64,000 nucleotides of DNA from [Zimmermannella] faecalis ATCC 13722 (GCF_000381765.1 NZ_KB907074.1:372001-436000), one strand, 5' to 3'. Counted from the first letter of the stretch, positions 24,536 to 32,795 are shown. The notes: generated by a model from the letters alone, not told the origin. A program made the numbers and translations.

Positions 24536-25262
24536 CCGATCGTTCGGTGCGCACGAGAATCGCGCCGGTCATGGGGCAGAACAGCACTTCGTCGGCCGCG
24601 GCACGGCGAACGTTTGCGAGGTCAACGACCTCGAGGGTCTCATTTGAGGCCATCGAAACGTTTCCGACGAGTTCGGCCGCGCCGATTCCGAGCTTCCCAC
24701 GGATGCCCTCGTACAGCTCGAACAGGTCGCGAGGCAGGCCATCGACGAGCGTGCGTCGGGCGGTCGCGAGTTCCTGGGCCTCGGCTTTGAGGTTCTCGCG
24801 CGCGAGGTCGCGCCGCTCGAGCAGGTCGGTCGCGAGTGTCTCGAGCTCCCGCATCGTCTCCCTCGCCTCGTCGTAGATGCCTTGAAGCCGTTCGACCTCT
24901 TGCTCGAGCTCGAACTGTTCGGTCTCGAGGCGGTCGCGGCGGCGCCGGAGTGAAGCGAGCTCGGTCTCGTACGCCGTCACTTCCTTCGTGGAGGTGGACT
25001 TTTCGAGCTTCTCCTCGTCGGCATGCTGTCGCTGGACGACGGTCTGGACGTCCGACTCCACGCGGTGCAACTGGGCCTGTGCATCCTCGAGCTCGCCGAG
25101 CGCCTGCGCGGTTGCTGCGCGGCGTGCCCGGCGGTCACCCTCGATCTTCTCGAGATTGAGCTGCTCGGGGATGTTCTTCGCGGTGTGTTGCAGCCGAGCC
25201 CGCGCGGCGTCGAGGTTTGCGAGCTCGAGCAGCCGGAGCTGGTGCTGTTGTGAAGCCTTCAT
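24528..25262 (-). CDS. Coiled-coil 'zinc ribbon' family protein with degenerate ribbon
   Basis: A 244-residue protein of the actinobacterial family normally annotated as C4-type zinc-ribbon domain protein. Residues ~20-180 are a long coiled coil (ELASLRRRRDRLETEQFELE and similar). The C-terminal ribbon should hold four cysteines in two CxxC pairs; here only one cysteine remains (DEVLFCPMTGAILVRT), and the first pair is replaced by NETLEVVDLANVRRAAA. Zinc binding is therefore unlikely. It lies between Nif3-like and RNase H genes, a conserved neighbourhood. ATG 25262 gives the expected MKASQQHQLRLLELANLD start. Confidence 0.85.
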   Translation of the reverse strand: MKASQQHQLRLLELANLDAARARLQHTAKNIPEQLNLEKIEGDRRARRAATAQALGELEDAQAQLHRVESDVQTVVQRQHADEEKLEKSTSTKEVTAYETELASLRRRRDRLETEQFELEQEVERLQGIYDEARETMRELETLATDLLERRDLARENLKAEAQELATARRTLVDGLPRDLFELYEGIRGKLGIGAAELVGNVSMASNETLEVVDLANVRRAAADEVLFCPMTGAILVRTERSDV

Positions 25263-25293
25263 AGTCGTCCATTCTCCCAAACTTCTCGGCGCC

Positions 25294-26118
25294 CTACTGG
25301 GTGACGAGGAACGTCCACGGGTCGGTATTTCGGGTCGAGACGCGCACCTCGAGGCCAGGATGGTCGGCGCGGAGCCGCTCGGCGAGGCCCTCGAGCCAGA
25401 GCCACTCGCTCGCGAAGTGCGACACGTCGACGAGGGCCGGGCGGCCATCGAGGAGTGCCTGCTCACGCGCCTCCGAGGCGGGGTGGTGTCTGAGGTCGGA
25501 GGTGAGATACACGTCAGCGCCGGTGACGAGGGGATGCGCGAGCAGGCTATCGCCCGCACCCGAGCAGCACGCGACCCGACGGACGGGCGCATCCGGATCG
25601 CCCGCGACCCGCACACCGCCCGCGGTTGCTGGCATGACCCGGGCGACCCGCTCGGCGAACTCGCGGAGAGTGACCGGCGATTCGAGCTCGCCGACGAGCC
25701 CGATGCCCCGCTCCGGGCGCCGGGAGTTCGGCTCGATCGGCGCGCGTCCGGCAGCAGGGATGCCGAGACGATCAAAGATGACGCCGGTTGGTCCCGACTC
25801 GACAATGTCGGCGTTCGTGTGTGCCGTGTGCAGGGCGCAGCCGGCGCGAATTAGTCGGGCCAGCACCGCGCCCTTCGCTCGGTCTTCTCGAAGCGATGTG
25901 ACGCCTCGCAGGAGCAGGGGATGGTGCGTCACGAGCAGGTCGGCACCGAACTCAATCGCCTCGTCGACCGTTGCTGACACGGGGTCCACCGCGAGCAACA
26001 CCCGCGAAACGTCGCGCGATGGGTCGCCCGAGACGGGCCCGACCGCATCCCACGATTCCGCGTCTGCCTCGGGGAAATAGTCGTCGATAGTCGCCTGGAG
26101 CTCGCGCAGGGTGGTCAT
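25294..26118 (-). CDS. Nif3-like dinuclear metal-centre protein (YbgI/YqfO family)
   Basis: A 274-residue member of the Nif3 family, which forms hexameric toroids with a two-metal site. Metal ligands are visible in LLVTHHPLLLRG, HTAHTNAD, SDLRHHP and VSHFASEW. Some members are annotated as GTP cyclohydrolase I type 2, but the physiological reaction is unsettled. It heads a minus-strand group with the zinc-ribbon-like protein and RNase H (31-bp gap, then an 8-bp overlap), an association conserved in actinobacteria. The mRNA is predicted to be leaderless. Confidence 0.9.
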   Translation of the reverse strand: MTTLRELQATIDDYFPEADAESWDAVGPVSGDPSRDVSRVLLAVDPVSATVDEAIEFGADLLVTHHPLLLRGVTSLREDRAKGAVLARLIRAGCALHTAHTNADIVESGPTGVIFDRLGIPAAGRAPIEPNSRRPERGIGLVGELESPVTLREFAERVARVMPATAGGVRVAGDPDAPVRRVACCSGAGDSLLAHPLVTGADVYLTSDLRHHPASEAREQALLDGRPALVDVSHFASEWLWLEGLAERLRADHPGLEVRVSTRNTDPWTFLVTQ

Positions 26119-26124
26119 GCTCTG

Positions 26125-26130
26125 AGCCTA
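26125..26130 (-). promoter_or_regulatory. -10 element, leaderless nif3-like gene
   Basis: TAGGCT ends 6 nt before the ATG at 26118. Confidence 0.6.
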
Positions 26131-26163
26131 GCGGCGGGGCACCCGGCGAGCCTCACCGCCCGG

Positions 26164-26169
26164 TACGCT
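26164..26169 (+). promoter_or_regulatory. -10 element, leaderless PH-domain gene
   Basis: TACGCT ends 6 nt before ATG 26176. It is divergent from the nif3-like promoter. Confidence 0.55.
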
Positions 26170-26175
26170 TGCCGC

Positions 26176-26667
26176 ATGGGAATCCCGCGTCGACTGCTCG
26201 GAGCTGACGAGCACATCGTGTTTCACCTCCGCACGCACATCAAGCGCATCCTCGGCTGGCTTCTGCTCGGCCTCCTCGTCATCGCGGCCGCCATCGTTGG
26301 CACGATTCTGATGCCCGCCGATGCGCAACCCATCGGCTCGTACATCATCTGGGGCGTCTGCGTCGTCGTGTTGGTTCCGGTCGCCCTCGTTCCCTGGATC
26401 AACTGGTTCACGACGACCTATACGATCACCGACCGCCGCGTCATCACGCGCGCGGGTGTCTTCAACAAGCGCGGCCACGACATTCCGCTGCGCAGCGTCT
26501 CGAACGTCGCGTACGAACGCTCGTTGATCGACCGGATGTTCCGCTGCGGCACGCTCGTACTCGAGACTTCGGCGGACAACCCGCTCTACCTTGACGACAT
26601 CCCCAACATCGAACAGGTACACGTGCGCATGACCGAGCTGCTCCACCGCCTGGGCCAGGGCGAGTAG
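26176..26667 (+). CDS. Bacterial PH-domain membrane protein
   Basis: A 163-residue protein with two adjacent transmembrane helices (about residues 27-47 and 55-77) followed by a bacterial PH (bPH2/YdbT-like) domain: TTYTITDRRVITRAGVFNKRGHDIPL, then RSVSNVAYERSLIDRMFRCGTL. The PH-like domain should sit on the cytoplasmic side. Function is unknown. apt starts 4 bp after its stop, so the two form an operon. Confidence 0.88.
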   Translation: MGIPRRLLGADEHIVFHLRTHIKRILGWLLLGLLVIAAAIVGTILMPADAQPIGSYIIWGVCVVVLVPVALVPWINWFTTTYTITDRRVITRAGVFNKRGHDIPLRSVSNVAYERSLIDRMFRCGTLVLETSADNPLYLDDIPNIEQVHVRMTELLHRLGQGE

Positions 26668-26671
26668 GGCG

Positions 26672-27220
26672 ATGCCACGCGATATTGCGGCACCGACCGC
26701 CGCCGAGGCCGAGCGTGCCCTCGCGCTGACGGCGCGCATCCCTGACTACCCCGAACCGGGAGTGATGTTTCGCGACATTCTGCCGATCATGGCCGACCCG
26801 CACGCCTTCGATATCGTGCTGCGCGCCCTGCTCGCACCCTTCAACGGACATTTCGACGTTGTCGCTGGCGCCGAGGCCCGCGGGTTCCTGCTCGCGGGCG
26901 CGGCGGCCGCTCGCACCGGGTGCGGTCTCGTGCCGATTCGCAAGGCGGGCAAGCTACCGCGGCCCGCGGCATCCCGTACCTACGAGCTCGAATACGGCAC
27001 CGCAACGCTCGAGCTGCAGCGCGACCTCGCGCCCGGCACCCGGGTACTGATTCTCGACGACGTGCTCGCGACTGGCGGCACCCTCGTGGCGAGCTGCGAG
27101 CTCGTGCGCGAACTCGGCTACGAGGTCGCCGGAATCGCCGTCGTGCTCGAGCTCGAAGCGCTCGGCGGTCGCACTCGGCTCGCGGGAGAAAATCTGCACG
27201 CAGTCACCGTGATTCCTTGA
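26672..27220 (+). CDS. apt: Adenine phosphoribosyltransferase
   Basis: A 182-residue purine-salvage enzyme making AMP from adenine and PRPP. It has the opening IPDYPEPGVMFRDI, the adenine-site loop AGAEARGFLLAGAAAA, and the PRPP-binding motif VLILDDVLATGGTL near residue 125. It is 4 bp downstream of the PH-domain gene and probably depends on that promoter. In actinobacteria apt often lies near relA and secDF; here it does not. Confidence 0.93.
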   Translation: MPRDIAAPTAAEAERALALTARIPDYPEPGVMFRDILPIMADPHAFDIVLRALLAPFNGHFDVVAGAEARGFLLAGAAAARTGCGLVPIRKAGKLPRPAASRTYELEYGTATLELQRDLAPGTRVLILDDVLATGGTLVASCELVRELGYEVAGIAVVLELEALGGRTRLAGENLHAVTVIP

Positions 27221-27243
27221 CCATGAATCGCGCTGCGCTGGTT

Positions 27244-27249
27244 TAAAGT
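27244..27249 (+). promoter_or_regulatory. Candidate -10 element for the PuuP-like permease
   Basis: TAAAGT, giving a leader of about 60 nt that contains a CTCCGG...CCGGAG inverted repeat (27268-27295 region). This could be an operator or a leader hairpin. Confidence 0.3.
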
Positions 27250-27316
27250 CGACCCAATCCGGTCGTCTCCGGAGCAGTTCCGACTCCCCGGAGTCCTTGC
27301 GAGAAAGACCTCGTCT

Positions 27317-28744
27317 ATGTCTGCTGTGCATCAACAAGGCGCGCTGCGCCGCAATCTCGGAATGTGGGCCATCGTTGGCCTCGGCCTCGGGTATATGACC
27401 CCGACCGTCGTGTTCGACACGTTCGGCATCGTCTCTGAGATCACCGACGGCACCGTGCCGATGGCGTACCTTGTCGCCCTCGTCGTCATGCTGTTTACGG
27501 CGATCAGCTACGGCAAAATGGCCGGCGAGATTCCGAGCGCCGGGTCGGCCTACACCTACGTTCGTGAGTCAATGCATCCGAACCTCGGGTTCATGGTCGG
27601 CTGGACCTCACTGCTCGATTACATCCTGCTGCCAATGGTGAACGCGCTCATCATTCGCCTCTACATGGAGCAGATGTTCCCGACGGTGCCGCCGTGGATC
27701 TGGGTCGTGCTCTACTGCATCGCCGTCACCGCGATCGTTGCGTTCAGCATGCGTGGCACGTCGAACTTCAACGCACTGCTGCTCAGCTTCGCGGTCATCG
27801 TCATTCTGGTCTTCATCGGCCTCGTCGTGCAGCAGGTGCTCGCGGGTGAGGGGCTCGCGACGCTCGCGAGCACGCGGCCGTTCGTACACGAGGGGCTCAA
27901 CTCGCAGTCGCTGCTCATGGCGGCGACCGTCGTCTGCTTCAGCTTCATCGGGTTCGACGCGATCACGATGTACGCCGAAGAGGCGAAGGACGCGAAGACC
28001 ATGCCCCGTGCGATCCTGCTCACGGTGCTGATCGGCGGCGCGATCTTCTTCGTCGCGAGCTACTTCGCCCAGCTTCGGTTCCCCGACAACACCCCGTTTG
28101 GCGAATTCACCGACGACCCGCTCCCTCAGATTGGCCTCATCGTCGGCGGTCAGGTGTTCCAGGTCATCTTCGTCGCGGCCGGCTTTACGGCGACGCTCGC
28201 CTCGGGCCTGGCGTCGCACGCGTCGGTGTCGCGCATGCTGCTCGTCATGGGACGCAACAACGTGTTTCCCCGCAAGTGGTTCGGCCGCATCAACCCGACG
28301 AGCCACACGCCGGTCTTCAACGTCGTGCTCGTCGGCATCGTCTCACTGCTCGCTATCGAGTTCTCGCTTGAGCTCATCTCTGCGTTCATCAACTTCGGTG
28401 CGCTCATCGCCTTCAGCTTCGTGAACGCGTCGGTCATCGCGTACTTTGCGTGGCGGAAGGGGCTCCGCAAAACGGGCCGCGACATCTTCAAATACATCGT
28501 CATGCCTGGCATCGGCCTCGTCCTGACACTGCTGCTGTGGCTCAACCTGCACACCGAAGCCCTCATCGGCGGTGGCATTTGGCTCGCGGCCGGGCTCGTC
28601 TACCTCGCGGTCATCACGAAGGGCTTCCGCAAGAAGGTCGTCGGCTTCGACGAGGCGCAGCCCGTTACCGGGTTCAACAAGGTCGCCGACGCGCCCGACG
28701 ACGAAGACCCCGTGCTCGAGGTGGAGGGCGCCGAGCCGAAGTAG
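27317..28744 (+). CDS. APC-superfamily permease, putrescine importer PuuP-like
   Basis: A 475-residue permease with about twelve transmembrane helices. The stretches MTPTVVFDTFGIVSEITDG, FTAISYGKM, AGSAYTYVRESM, FMVGWTSLLDYILLPM and ASGLASHASVSRMLLVMGR closely resemble my recollection of E. coli PuuP, suggesting uptake of putrescine or a related amine with protons. The gene is convergent with a kinase-aminotransferase fusion (19-bp gap), consistent with but not proving an amine-utilisation locus. The last ~45 residues are an acidic cytoplasmic tail. Substrate is inferred from similarity only. Confidence 0.82.
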   Translation: MSAVHQQGALRRNLGMWAIVGLGLGYMTPTVVFDTFGIVSEITDGTVPMAYLVALVVMLFTAISYGKMAGEIPSAGSAYTYVRESMHPNLGFMVGWTSLLDYILLPMVNALIIRLYMEQMFPTVPPWIWVVLYCIAVTAIVAFSMRGTSNFNALLLSFAVIVILVFIGLVVQQVLAGEGLATLASTRPFVHEGLNSQSLLMAATVVCFSFIGFDAITMYAEEAKDAKTMPRAILLTVLIGGAIFFVASYFAQLRFPDNTPFGEFTDDPLPQIGLIVGGQVFQVIFVAAGFTATLASGLASHASVSRMLLVMGRNNVFPRKWFGRINPTSHTPVFNVVLVGIVSLLAIEFSLELISAFINFGALIAFSFVNASVIAYFAWRKGLRKTGRDIFKYIVMPGIGLVLTLLLWLNLHTEALIGGGIWLAAGLVYLAVITKGFRKKVVGFDEAQPVTGFNKVADAPDDEDPVLEVEGAEPK

Positions 28745-28763
28745 GGTTCGGTGATGCGACCGC

Positions 28764-31643
28764 CTAACGCGCGAGGCGGCCGAGTTCGACGTCGAGTGCC
28801 GAAGCGAACTGCTCGACGTCGAACTCGGTGATCGTCATCGGCGGCTTGAACTTCAGCACGTTCTGCCGCTCGCTCGCTGGCTGCACGATCATGCCGTGCC
28901 GGAGCATCCGTTCGCACACGAGCTGCGTCTCGTCGGGCGCCGGGGTCTTGCTCGCGCGGTCACGCACGAGCTCGACGCCCTGGTAGAGGCCTCGACCGTG
29001 CACAGCGCCAACCCAGTCATGCCGCTGCGCGAGCTCATGCATTGCCTCGGTGAATCGACGACCTACTCGCTCCGCGCGCCCCATGAGGCCCTCGTCGTCG
29101 ATGATGTCGAGCACCTCACTGCCGATTGCACTGCTGAGTGGGCTCCCCGCGGCCGACGAGAAGAACATGCCCTCCCGGGCGAGCGCATCGAGGACCTCTC
29201 GTCGCGTAATGACCGCGCCGAGGGGATAGCCGCCGCCGGCCGCCTTCGCGACGGTGATGATGTCGGGTCTCGCCCCCTGCATCGACGCTCCCCAGAAGTT
29301 GCTGCCGAGCCGGCCGTAGCCCACCTGCACCTCGTCGGCGATCGCGACGCCGCCGTGCGCCCGCACCGCCGCGAATGCCCGACGAAGGTAGCCCTCGGGC
29401 GGCACAACGCCGCCGGCGTTGCCGAGTACCGACTCGGTGATGAACGCCGCAACCGGCGACTCGGTCGTCTCGAGCAGCGACTCGAGCTCCTCGAGGTACC
29501 CGTCGGCGTCGGCGAACGGGCCCCGGTAGGCGTTCGGCGGGGTTACGAGTCGCACCCAATCGGGCCGGTTCTCGGCCGACCCCGGGTTGTCGAAGCTCGA
29601 CGTGCTGATGGCGTCGGAGGCGAAGGTCCAGCCGTGGTAGGCCTCGCGTGGCACGACGATCGTCTCGCGCCCCGTGAAGGCCCTGGCGAGGCGAAGTGCC
29701 AGGTCGATCGCCTCGGAGCCGCTATTTACCGGCACCGCGACGTCGAACTCGCCGGGCCACGCCCGATTGGCTCGCTCGACGAGCCGTTCGGTGAAGTCGG
29801 CGTAGCCGCGGTAGAGGAACCGCGAATTGGTGTTGAGTCGGGTCAGGGCGCTGTGGGCCGCACGATCGAGCCGCGGATGGCTGTGGCCGACCGCGGCGAC
29901 GTTGTTCACGAGATCGAGCAGGGGCCGTGCCGTGTGATCGATGAGGTACGAGCCCCATCCGCGCACGATGAGCGGAGGCTCCTGCCAGAACCGCTCGCTC
30001 GCGTTGCCGAGGGCCTTGGCGCGTCGACGCCGCTCGTCCCGCAGCGCGGGCATCGGGCTCGGCGCCGGGGCAAGTCCGAGTATCGGCGACGGATCCGGCC
30101 GCATGCTCGCGAGCTCTCCGAGCGTCTCCGTGCTCGCCCAGTCGAGTACCTCTCCACCACGACCGGCGATGAGCTGGACCCGTGCCCTCGGTGTGCCATC
30201 GATTTCGGTCGCGAGCGACCCGAGGCGACCACCAGCCGCGACCCAGCCCGAGTGCGAGTCGTACACCCCGCGTATCCGCAGCCGAATGGCGCCGTCGACG
30301 AGGTCGAGGGTCTCGTGGTCGAGCACTTCGACGTCGCCCGGGAACGGAGCGAACAGGTCGCCGCCAGTCGCTGAGATGAGGTCAACAAACAGGGCGCGGT
30401 TCTCGGGCGCCGCTGTGGCGGGCGCGCTTGCCATGTCGAGGCGCCACTCGCCGTAGCGAGTCGTGACGAGCTCGTGTTCGTCGAGCGCGCGCTCGATCGC
30501 CGACGAGACGGTGCCGGGTTCGAGCCAGGCGCCTTCGTCGAACACCGCAGACTCGGCGTCGAGGGCGAGCGTGTGGCCTCGGCGCAGCTGTGGCAGGAGT
30601 CGCTCGTATCGCAGTCCGGGAAGGTGGGCGCGGCCGAGGGCGAGTCGCAGAAGGCTTCGAGCCTCGTCGAAGGGTACGGCGAGGGCGGCCTCGAGTACCT
30701 GCCACTCCGACTCGGCGCGCTCCCGGGCGTACGCGTTGCCCGCGTCGATGCGGAGCTGGTTTGCTCCGCTCGCGACGAGCACCGCGCCCCGCAGGGTCAC
30801 GAGTGGCCAGAGCGCCTCAAGTTCGGCGTCGGTGAAGTCGACGTGCTCCGCGAATTCCTCGAGCGCAGCGGCGACGAACGCCAGCGAACCGGTGCGCTGG
30901 AGTATCGACGCGATGGCGACCGCGAGCTCGCCGATGCGCCACCCGTCACCGACATCACCAAAATCGATGATGCCGGGAGCCCGGTCGAGGGCGAGCACGT
31001 TGTCGTCGGTGAGGTCACCGTGAATCGGCTGCACGGGAAGTCGTTCGGCGATCGCTTCGAGTGCCCGCTCAGCGAGCATGACCGCTTCGTCGACGGCCGC
31101 GCGCCGCCGAGAATCGATCACGTCGACCACGAGCGATCGCACGACGTCGGCGCCGCGACGGAGATCCCACTGTGCGGTTTCGCGGAATCCCGGGTGCTCG
31201 GTGCGTGCGAGCGCTGCGACCGACCGGCCAGCGGCTTCACCGAGGAGCCGGGCCTCGAACTCGCCAAAGACGTTGGAGTCGGCGAGGGTGCCGCCATCCA
31301 GATATTCGAAGAGTCGCAGGTGCGCGTCGTTACTGTCGGCGAGTGCGAGCCGTGCGCGTTGCTCCCCCGCGACCGTTGGGAGTTCTTCCGGCACGACGAG
31401 TCCGGCAGCACGGAGCGCGGACATGGCGGCGTGCTGCGCATCGAGCTGCGGCTCGGTCGTCGCGGGATGGTCAACCTTGAGTACGAATCGATCTCCCGCT
31501 TCCGTCGTGACGAGGAAGTTGCGATCCTGCTGGCTGCCGAGTTCTCGCGTCGCTCCCCGGAGGCCATAGTGTTCGGCGAGCAGGCGTTGCGCGTGCGCCT
31601 CATCGATGTCCGGTCGAATGCGCTCCCAGTGCGAGTTGGCCAT
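28764..31643 (-). CDS. Fusion of APH-type kinase and class III aminotransferase-fold enzyme
   Basis: A 959-residue three-part protein. Residues 1-~330 are an aminoglycoside-phosphotransferase/hydroxylysine-kinase-like domain with K56 (FVLKVDH), the catalytic loop HGDLTDDNV (208-216) and DFGD (227-230). Residues ~340-540 are a linker domain I cannot name with certainty. Residues ~545-959 are a PLP enzyme of class III: VPVNSGSEAIDLALRLARAF, ADEVQVGYGRLG, and the PLP lysine K800 in VAKAAGGGYPLGA. By analogy with the hydroxylysine kinase / phospholyase pair, it may phosphorylate an amino alcohol and then eliminate phosphate, but this is inference. It is 9 bp downstream of a racemase-family gene. 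Confidence 0.85.
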   Translation of the reverse strand: MANSHWERIRPDIDEAHAQRLLAEHYGLRGATRELGSQQDRNFLVTTEAGDRFVLKVDHPATTEPQLDAQHAAMSALRAAGLVVPEELPTVAGEQRARLALADSNDAHLRLFEYLDGGTLADSNVFGEFEARLLGEAAGRSVAALARTEHPGFRETAQWDLRRGADVVRSLVVDVIDSRRRAAVDEAVMLAERALEAIAERLPVQPIHGDLTDDNVLALDRAPGIIDFGDVGDGWRIGELAVAIASILQRTGSLAFVAAALEEFAEHVDFTDAELEALWPLVTLRGAVLVASGANQLRIDAGNAYARERAESEWQVLEAALAVPFDEARSLLRLALGRAHLPGLRYERLLPQLRRGHTLALDAESAVFDEGAWLEPGTVSSAIERALDEHELVTTRYGEWRLDMASAPATAAPENRALFVDLISATGGDLFAPFPGDVEVLDHETLDLVDGAIRLRIRGVYDSHSGWVAAGGRLGSLATEIDGTPRARVQLIAGRGGEVLDWASTETLGELASMRPDPSPILGLAPAPSPMPALRDERRRRAKALGNASERFWQEPPLIVRGWGSYLIDHTARPLLDLVNNVAAVGHSHPRLDRAAHSALTRLNTNSRFLYRGYADFTERLVERANRAWPGEFDVAVPVNSGSEAIDLALRLARAFTGRETIVVPREAYHGWTFASDAISTSSFDNPGSAENRPDWVRLVTPPNAYRGPFADADGYLEELESLLETTESPVAAFITESVLGNAGGVVPPEGYLRRAFAAVRAHGGVAIADEVQVGYGRLGSNFWGASMQGARPDIITVAKAAGGGYPLGAVITRREVLDALAREGMFFSSAAGSPLSSAIGSEVLDIIDDEGLMGRAERVGRRFTEAMHELAQRHDWVGAVHGRGLYQGVELVRDRASKTPAPDETQLVCERMLRHGMIVQPASERQNVLKFKPPMTITEFDVEQFASALDVELGRLAR

Positions 31644-31652
31644 ATCCGGATG

Positions 31653-32378
31653 CTAGTGGGCGGCCGTGGGTGATGGCTCGTCGTTCTCGTCGAGAATCGC
31701 GTCGACGAGGGCCGCGATGTGCACCTGTGCCGGGTCGAGGCACGGAATCGGCGAGGTCGAGTCATCGAGAATGAGCGGGAGTTCGGTGCAGCCGAGCACG
31801 ACCTGGTCGGCGCCAGCCTCATCGCGGAGCCGTTCGATGATGCGCACGAACTCCGCGCGCGTTTCGTCGAGGACTACCCCGTGTTCGAGTTCGCTCGCGA
31901 TGTGATGCTGAATCACGGTGATCTCGTCGTCATTCGGCAGCGCAACCTCGAGCCCGGCCGCGCGCAGGGGCCCCGCGAAGAAGTCCTCACGCATCGTGAA
32001 TTCGGTGCCGAGCAGCACGACGCTTTCCACGCCCGCCGCAACGGCCGCCTCGCAGGTCGCTCCGACGGCGCTCACGAGCGGGATGCGCGAGCGCTCGGCG
32101 ACGCGGTCGAAGACGATGTGGGGCGTCAGCGCGGTCAGCGAGGCGACTTCACAACCCGCGTTCGCGAGGTTGGTGAACCCGGCGGTGAGGTAGTCGGCGA
32201 GGCCGTCGTAGTCGCGGTTCGCGCAGAAGCTCATGACGTTGAAGACGCTGAGCGACTCGACCGTGAGCATCGGCAACGATTCGGCCCCACGACGCGCTTT
32301 CACACCCTCGATGACGTCGCGGTAGTACACGAGTGTCGACTCCGGCCCGGTGCCACCGACCATCCCCAGCTTCTTCAT
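31653..32378 (-). CDS. Aspartate/glutamate racemase family protein
   Basis: A 241-residue protein of the Asp/Glu/hydantoin racemase superfamily. It opens with MVGGTGPESTLVYYRDV and keeps the C-terminal catalytic motif LGCTELPL. The N-terminal catalytic position, normally Cys (or Thr in some L-specific members) in a C-N-T-x-H pattern, reads here TALTPH, with Ala or Thr. Standard racemisation is therefore uncertain. AAGGA lies about 9 nt before ATG 32378. It is the first gene of a probable two-gene operon with the kinase-aminotransferase fusion, pointing to an amino-acid or amine substrate. Confidence 0.82.
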   Translation of the reverse strand: MKKLGMVGGTGPESTLVYYRDVIEGVKARRGAESLPMLTVESLSVFNVMSFCANRDYDGLADYLTAGFTNLANAGCEVASLTALTPHIVFDRVAERSRIPLVSAVGATCEAAVAAGVESVVLLGTEFTMREDFFAGPLRAAGLEVALPNDDEITVIQHHIASELEHGVVLDETRAEFVRIIERLRDEAGADQVVLGCTELPLILDDSTSPIPCLDPAQVHIAALVDAILDENDEPSPTAAH

Positions 32379-32475
32379 TGCCGCACATCCTTGTTTCTCG
32401 GGCCGCGGGCATTTGACATCCCGCCGCTTTCAGCCAACCTACCCGTGCGGCTTGGGCGCCCGGGTAGGTGGCGAT

Positions 32476-32610
32476 GCGGCCTTGAGACGCACCCAGTGGA
32501 AGCTCGCGGCCACGAAGCTCACGCGGGATGCGACGTGCAAGTTCGCGGGGTGCTGCCGGCCGGCACGGCGGTGTGACGGCCGGTGTGACTTCGACCACAC
32601 CGAGCCGCGG
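32476..32610 (+). pseudogene. Remnant of a DUF222/HNH endonuclease (13E12-type)
   Basis: In frame from 32476 the translation reads ALRRTQWKLAATKLTRDATC, followed by KFAGCCRPARRCDGRCDFDHTEP. This closely resembles the HNH-domain part of DUF222 proteins (RDxTCRFPGCxRPAxRCDxDHTxP). The large N-terminal domain and the final HHRLKH part are missing, and a small insertion (GRC) disrupts the motif. DUF222 genes are multicopy and mobile-like in actinobacteria. This is a decayed fragment beside a tRNA. Confidence 0.7.
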
Positions 32611-32643
32611 GAGCGCGGCTGCAGGGAAATACTCTTCCGCCAA

Positions 32644-32694
32644 CTGACGGTAACTTGCAGTGTTTTAGGCCGAAACGTTGCGAATTGCCGTCAG
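32644..32694. repeat. 51-bp palindromic element, copy 1 (beside tRNA-Val)
   Basis: Arms of 23 nt (32644-32666, 32672-32694) pair around the loop AGGCC. In plus-strand RNA nearly all positions pair if G-U is allowed (one C-A mismatch). Its 18-nt end (32677-32694) recurs exactly, inverted, at 45767-45784 beside another tRNA. Confidence 0.7.
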
Positions 32695-32748
32695 CCGGCG
32701 GAGGTGGGGCGGATGGGCCGGCGGCGACAGCGCGGCGGCGGAAACGCA

Positions 32749-32788
32749 ATGAGTCGGGACACAAACTGTCGCTTATGTCCCGACTCAT
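32749..32788 (-). terminator. Hairpin downstream of tRNA-Val
   Basis: Perfect 13-bp arms (32749-32761, 32776-32788) around a 14-nt loop, starting 7 nt after the tRNA 3' end on the minus strand. Only a weak T-rich tail follows. Confidence 0.6.
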
Positions 32789-32795
32789 CACAACG

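Larger units (their letters stand above)
32379..32795. other. Gene-poor patch between racemase gene and tRNA-Val
   Basis: About 415 bp with no intact gene. It holds an HNH-endonuclease remnant (32476-32610), a 51-bp palindromic element (32644-32694) and a hairpin just after tRNA-Val (32749-32788). The upstream signals of the racemase gene must also lie here, but I see no clear -10. Confidence 0.8.
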
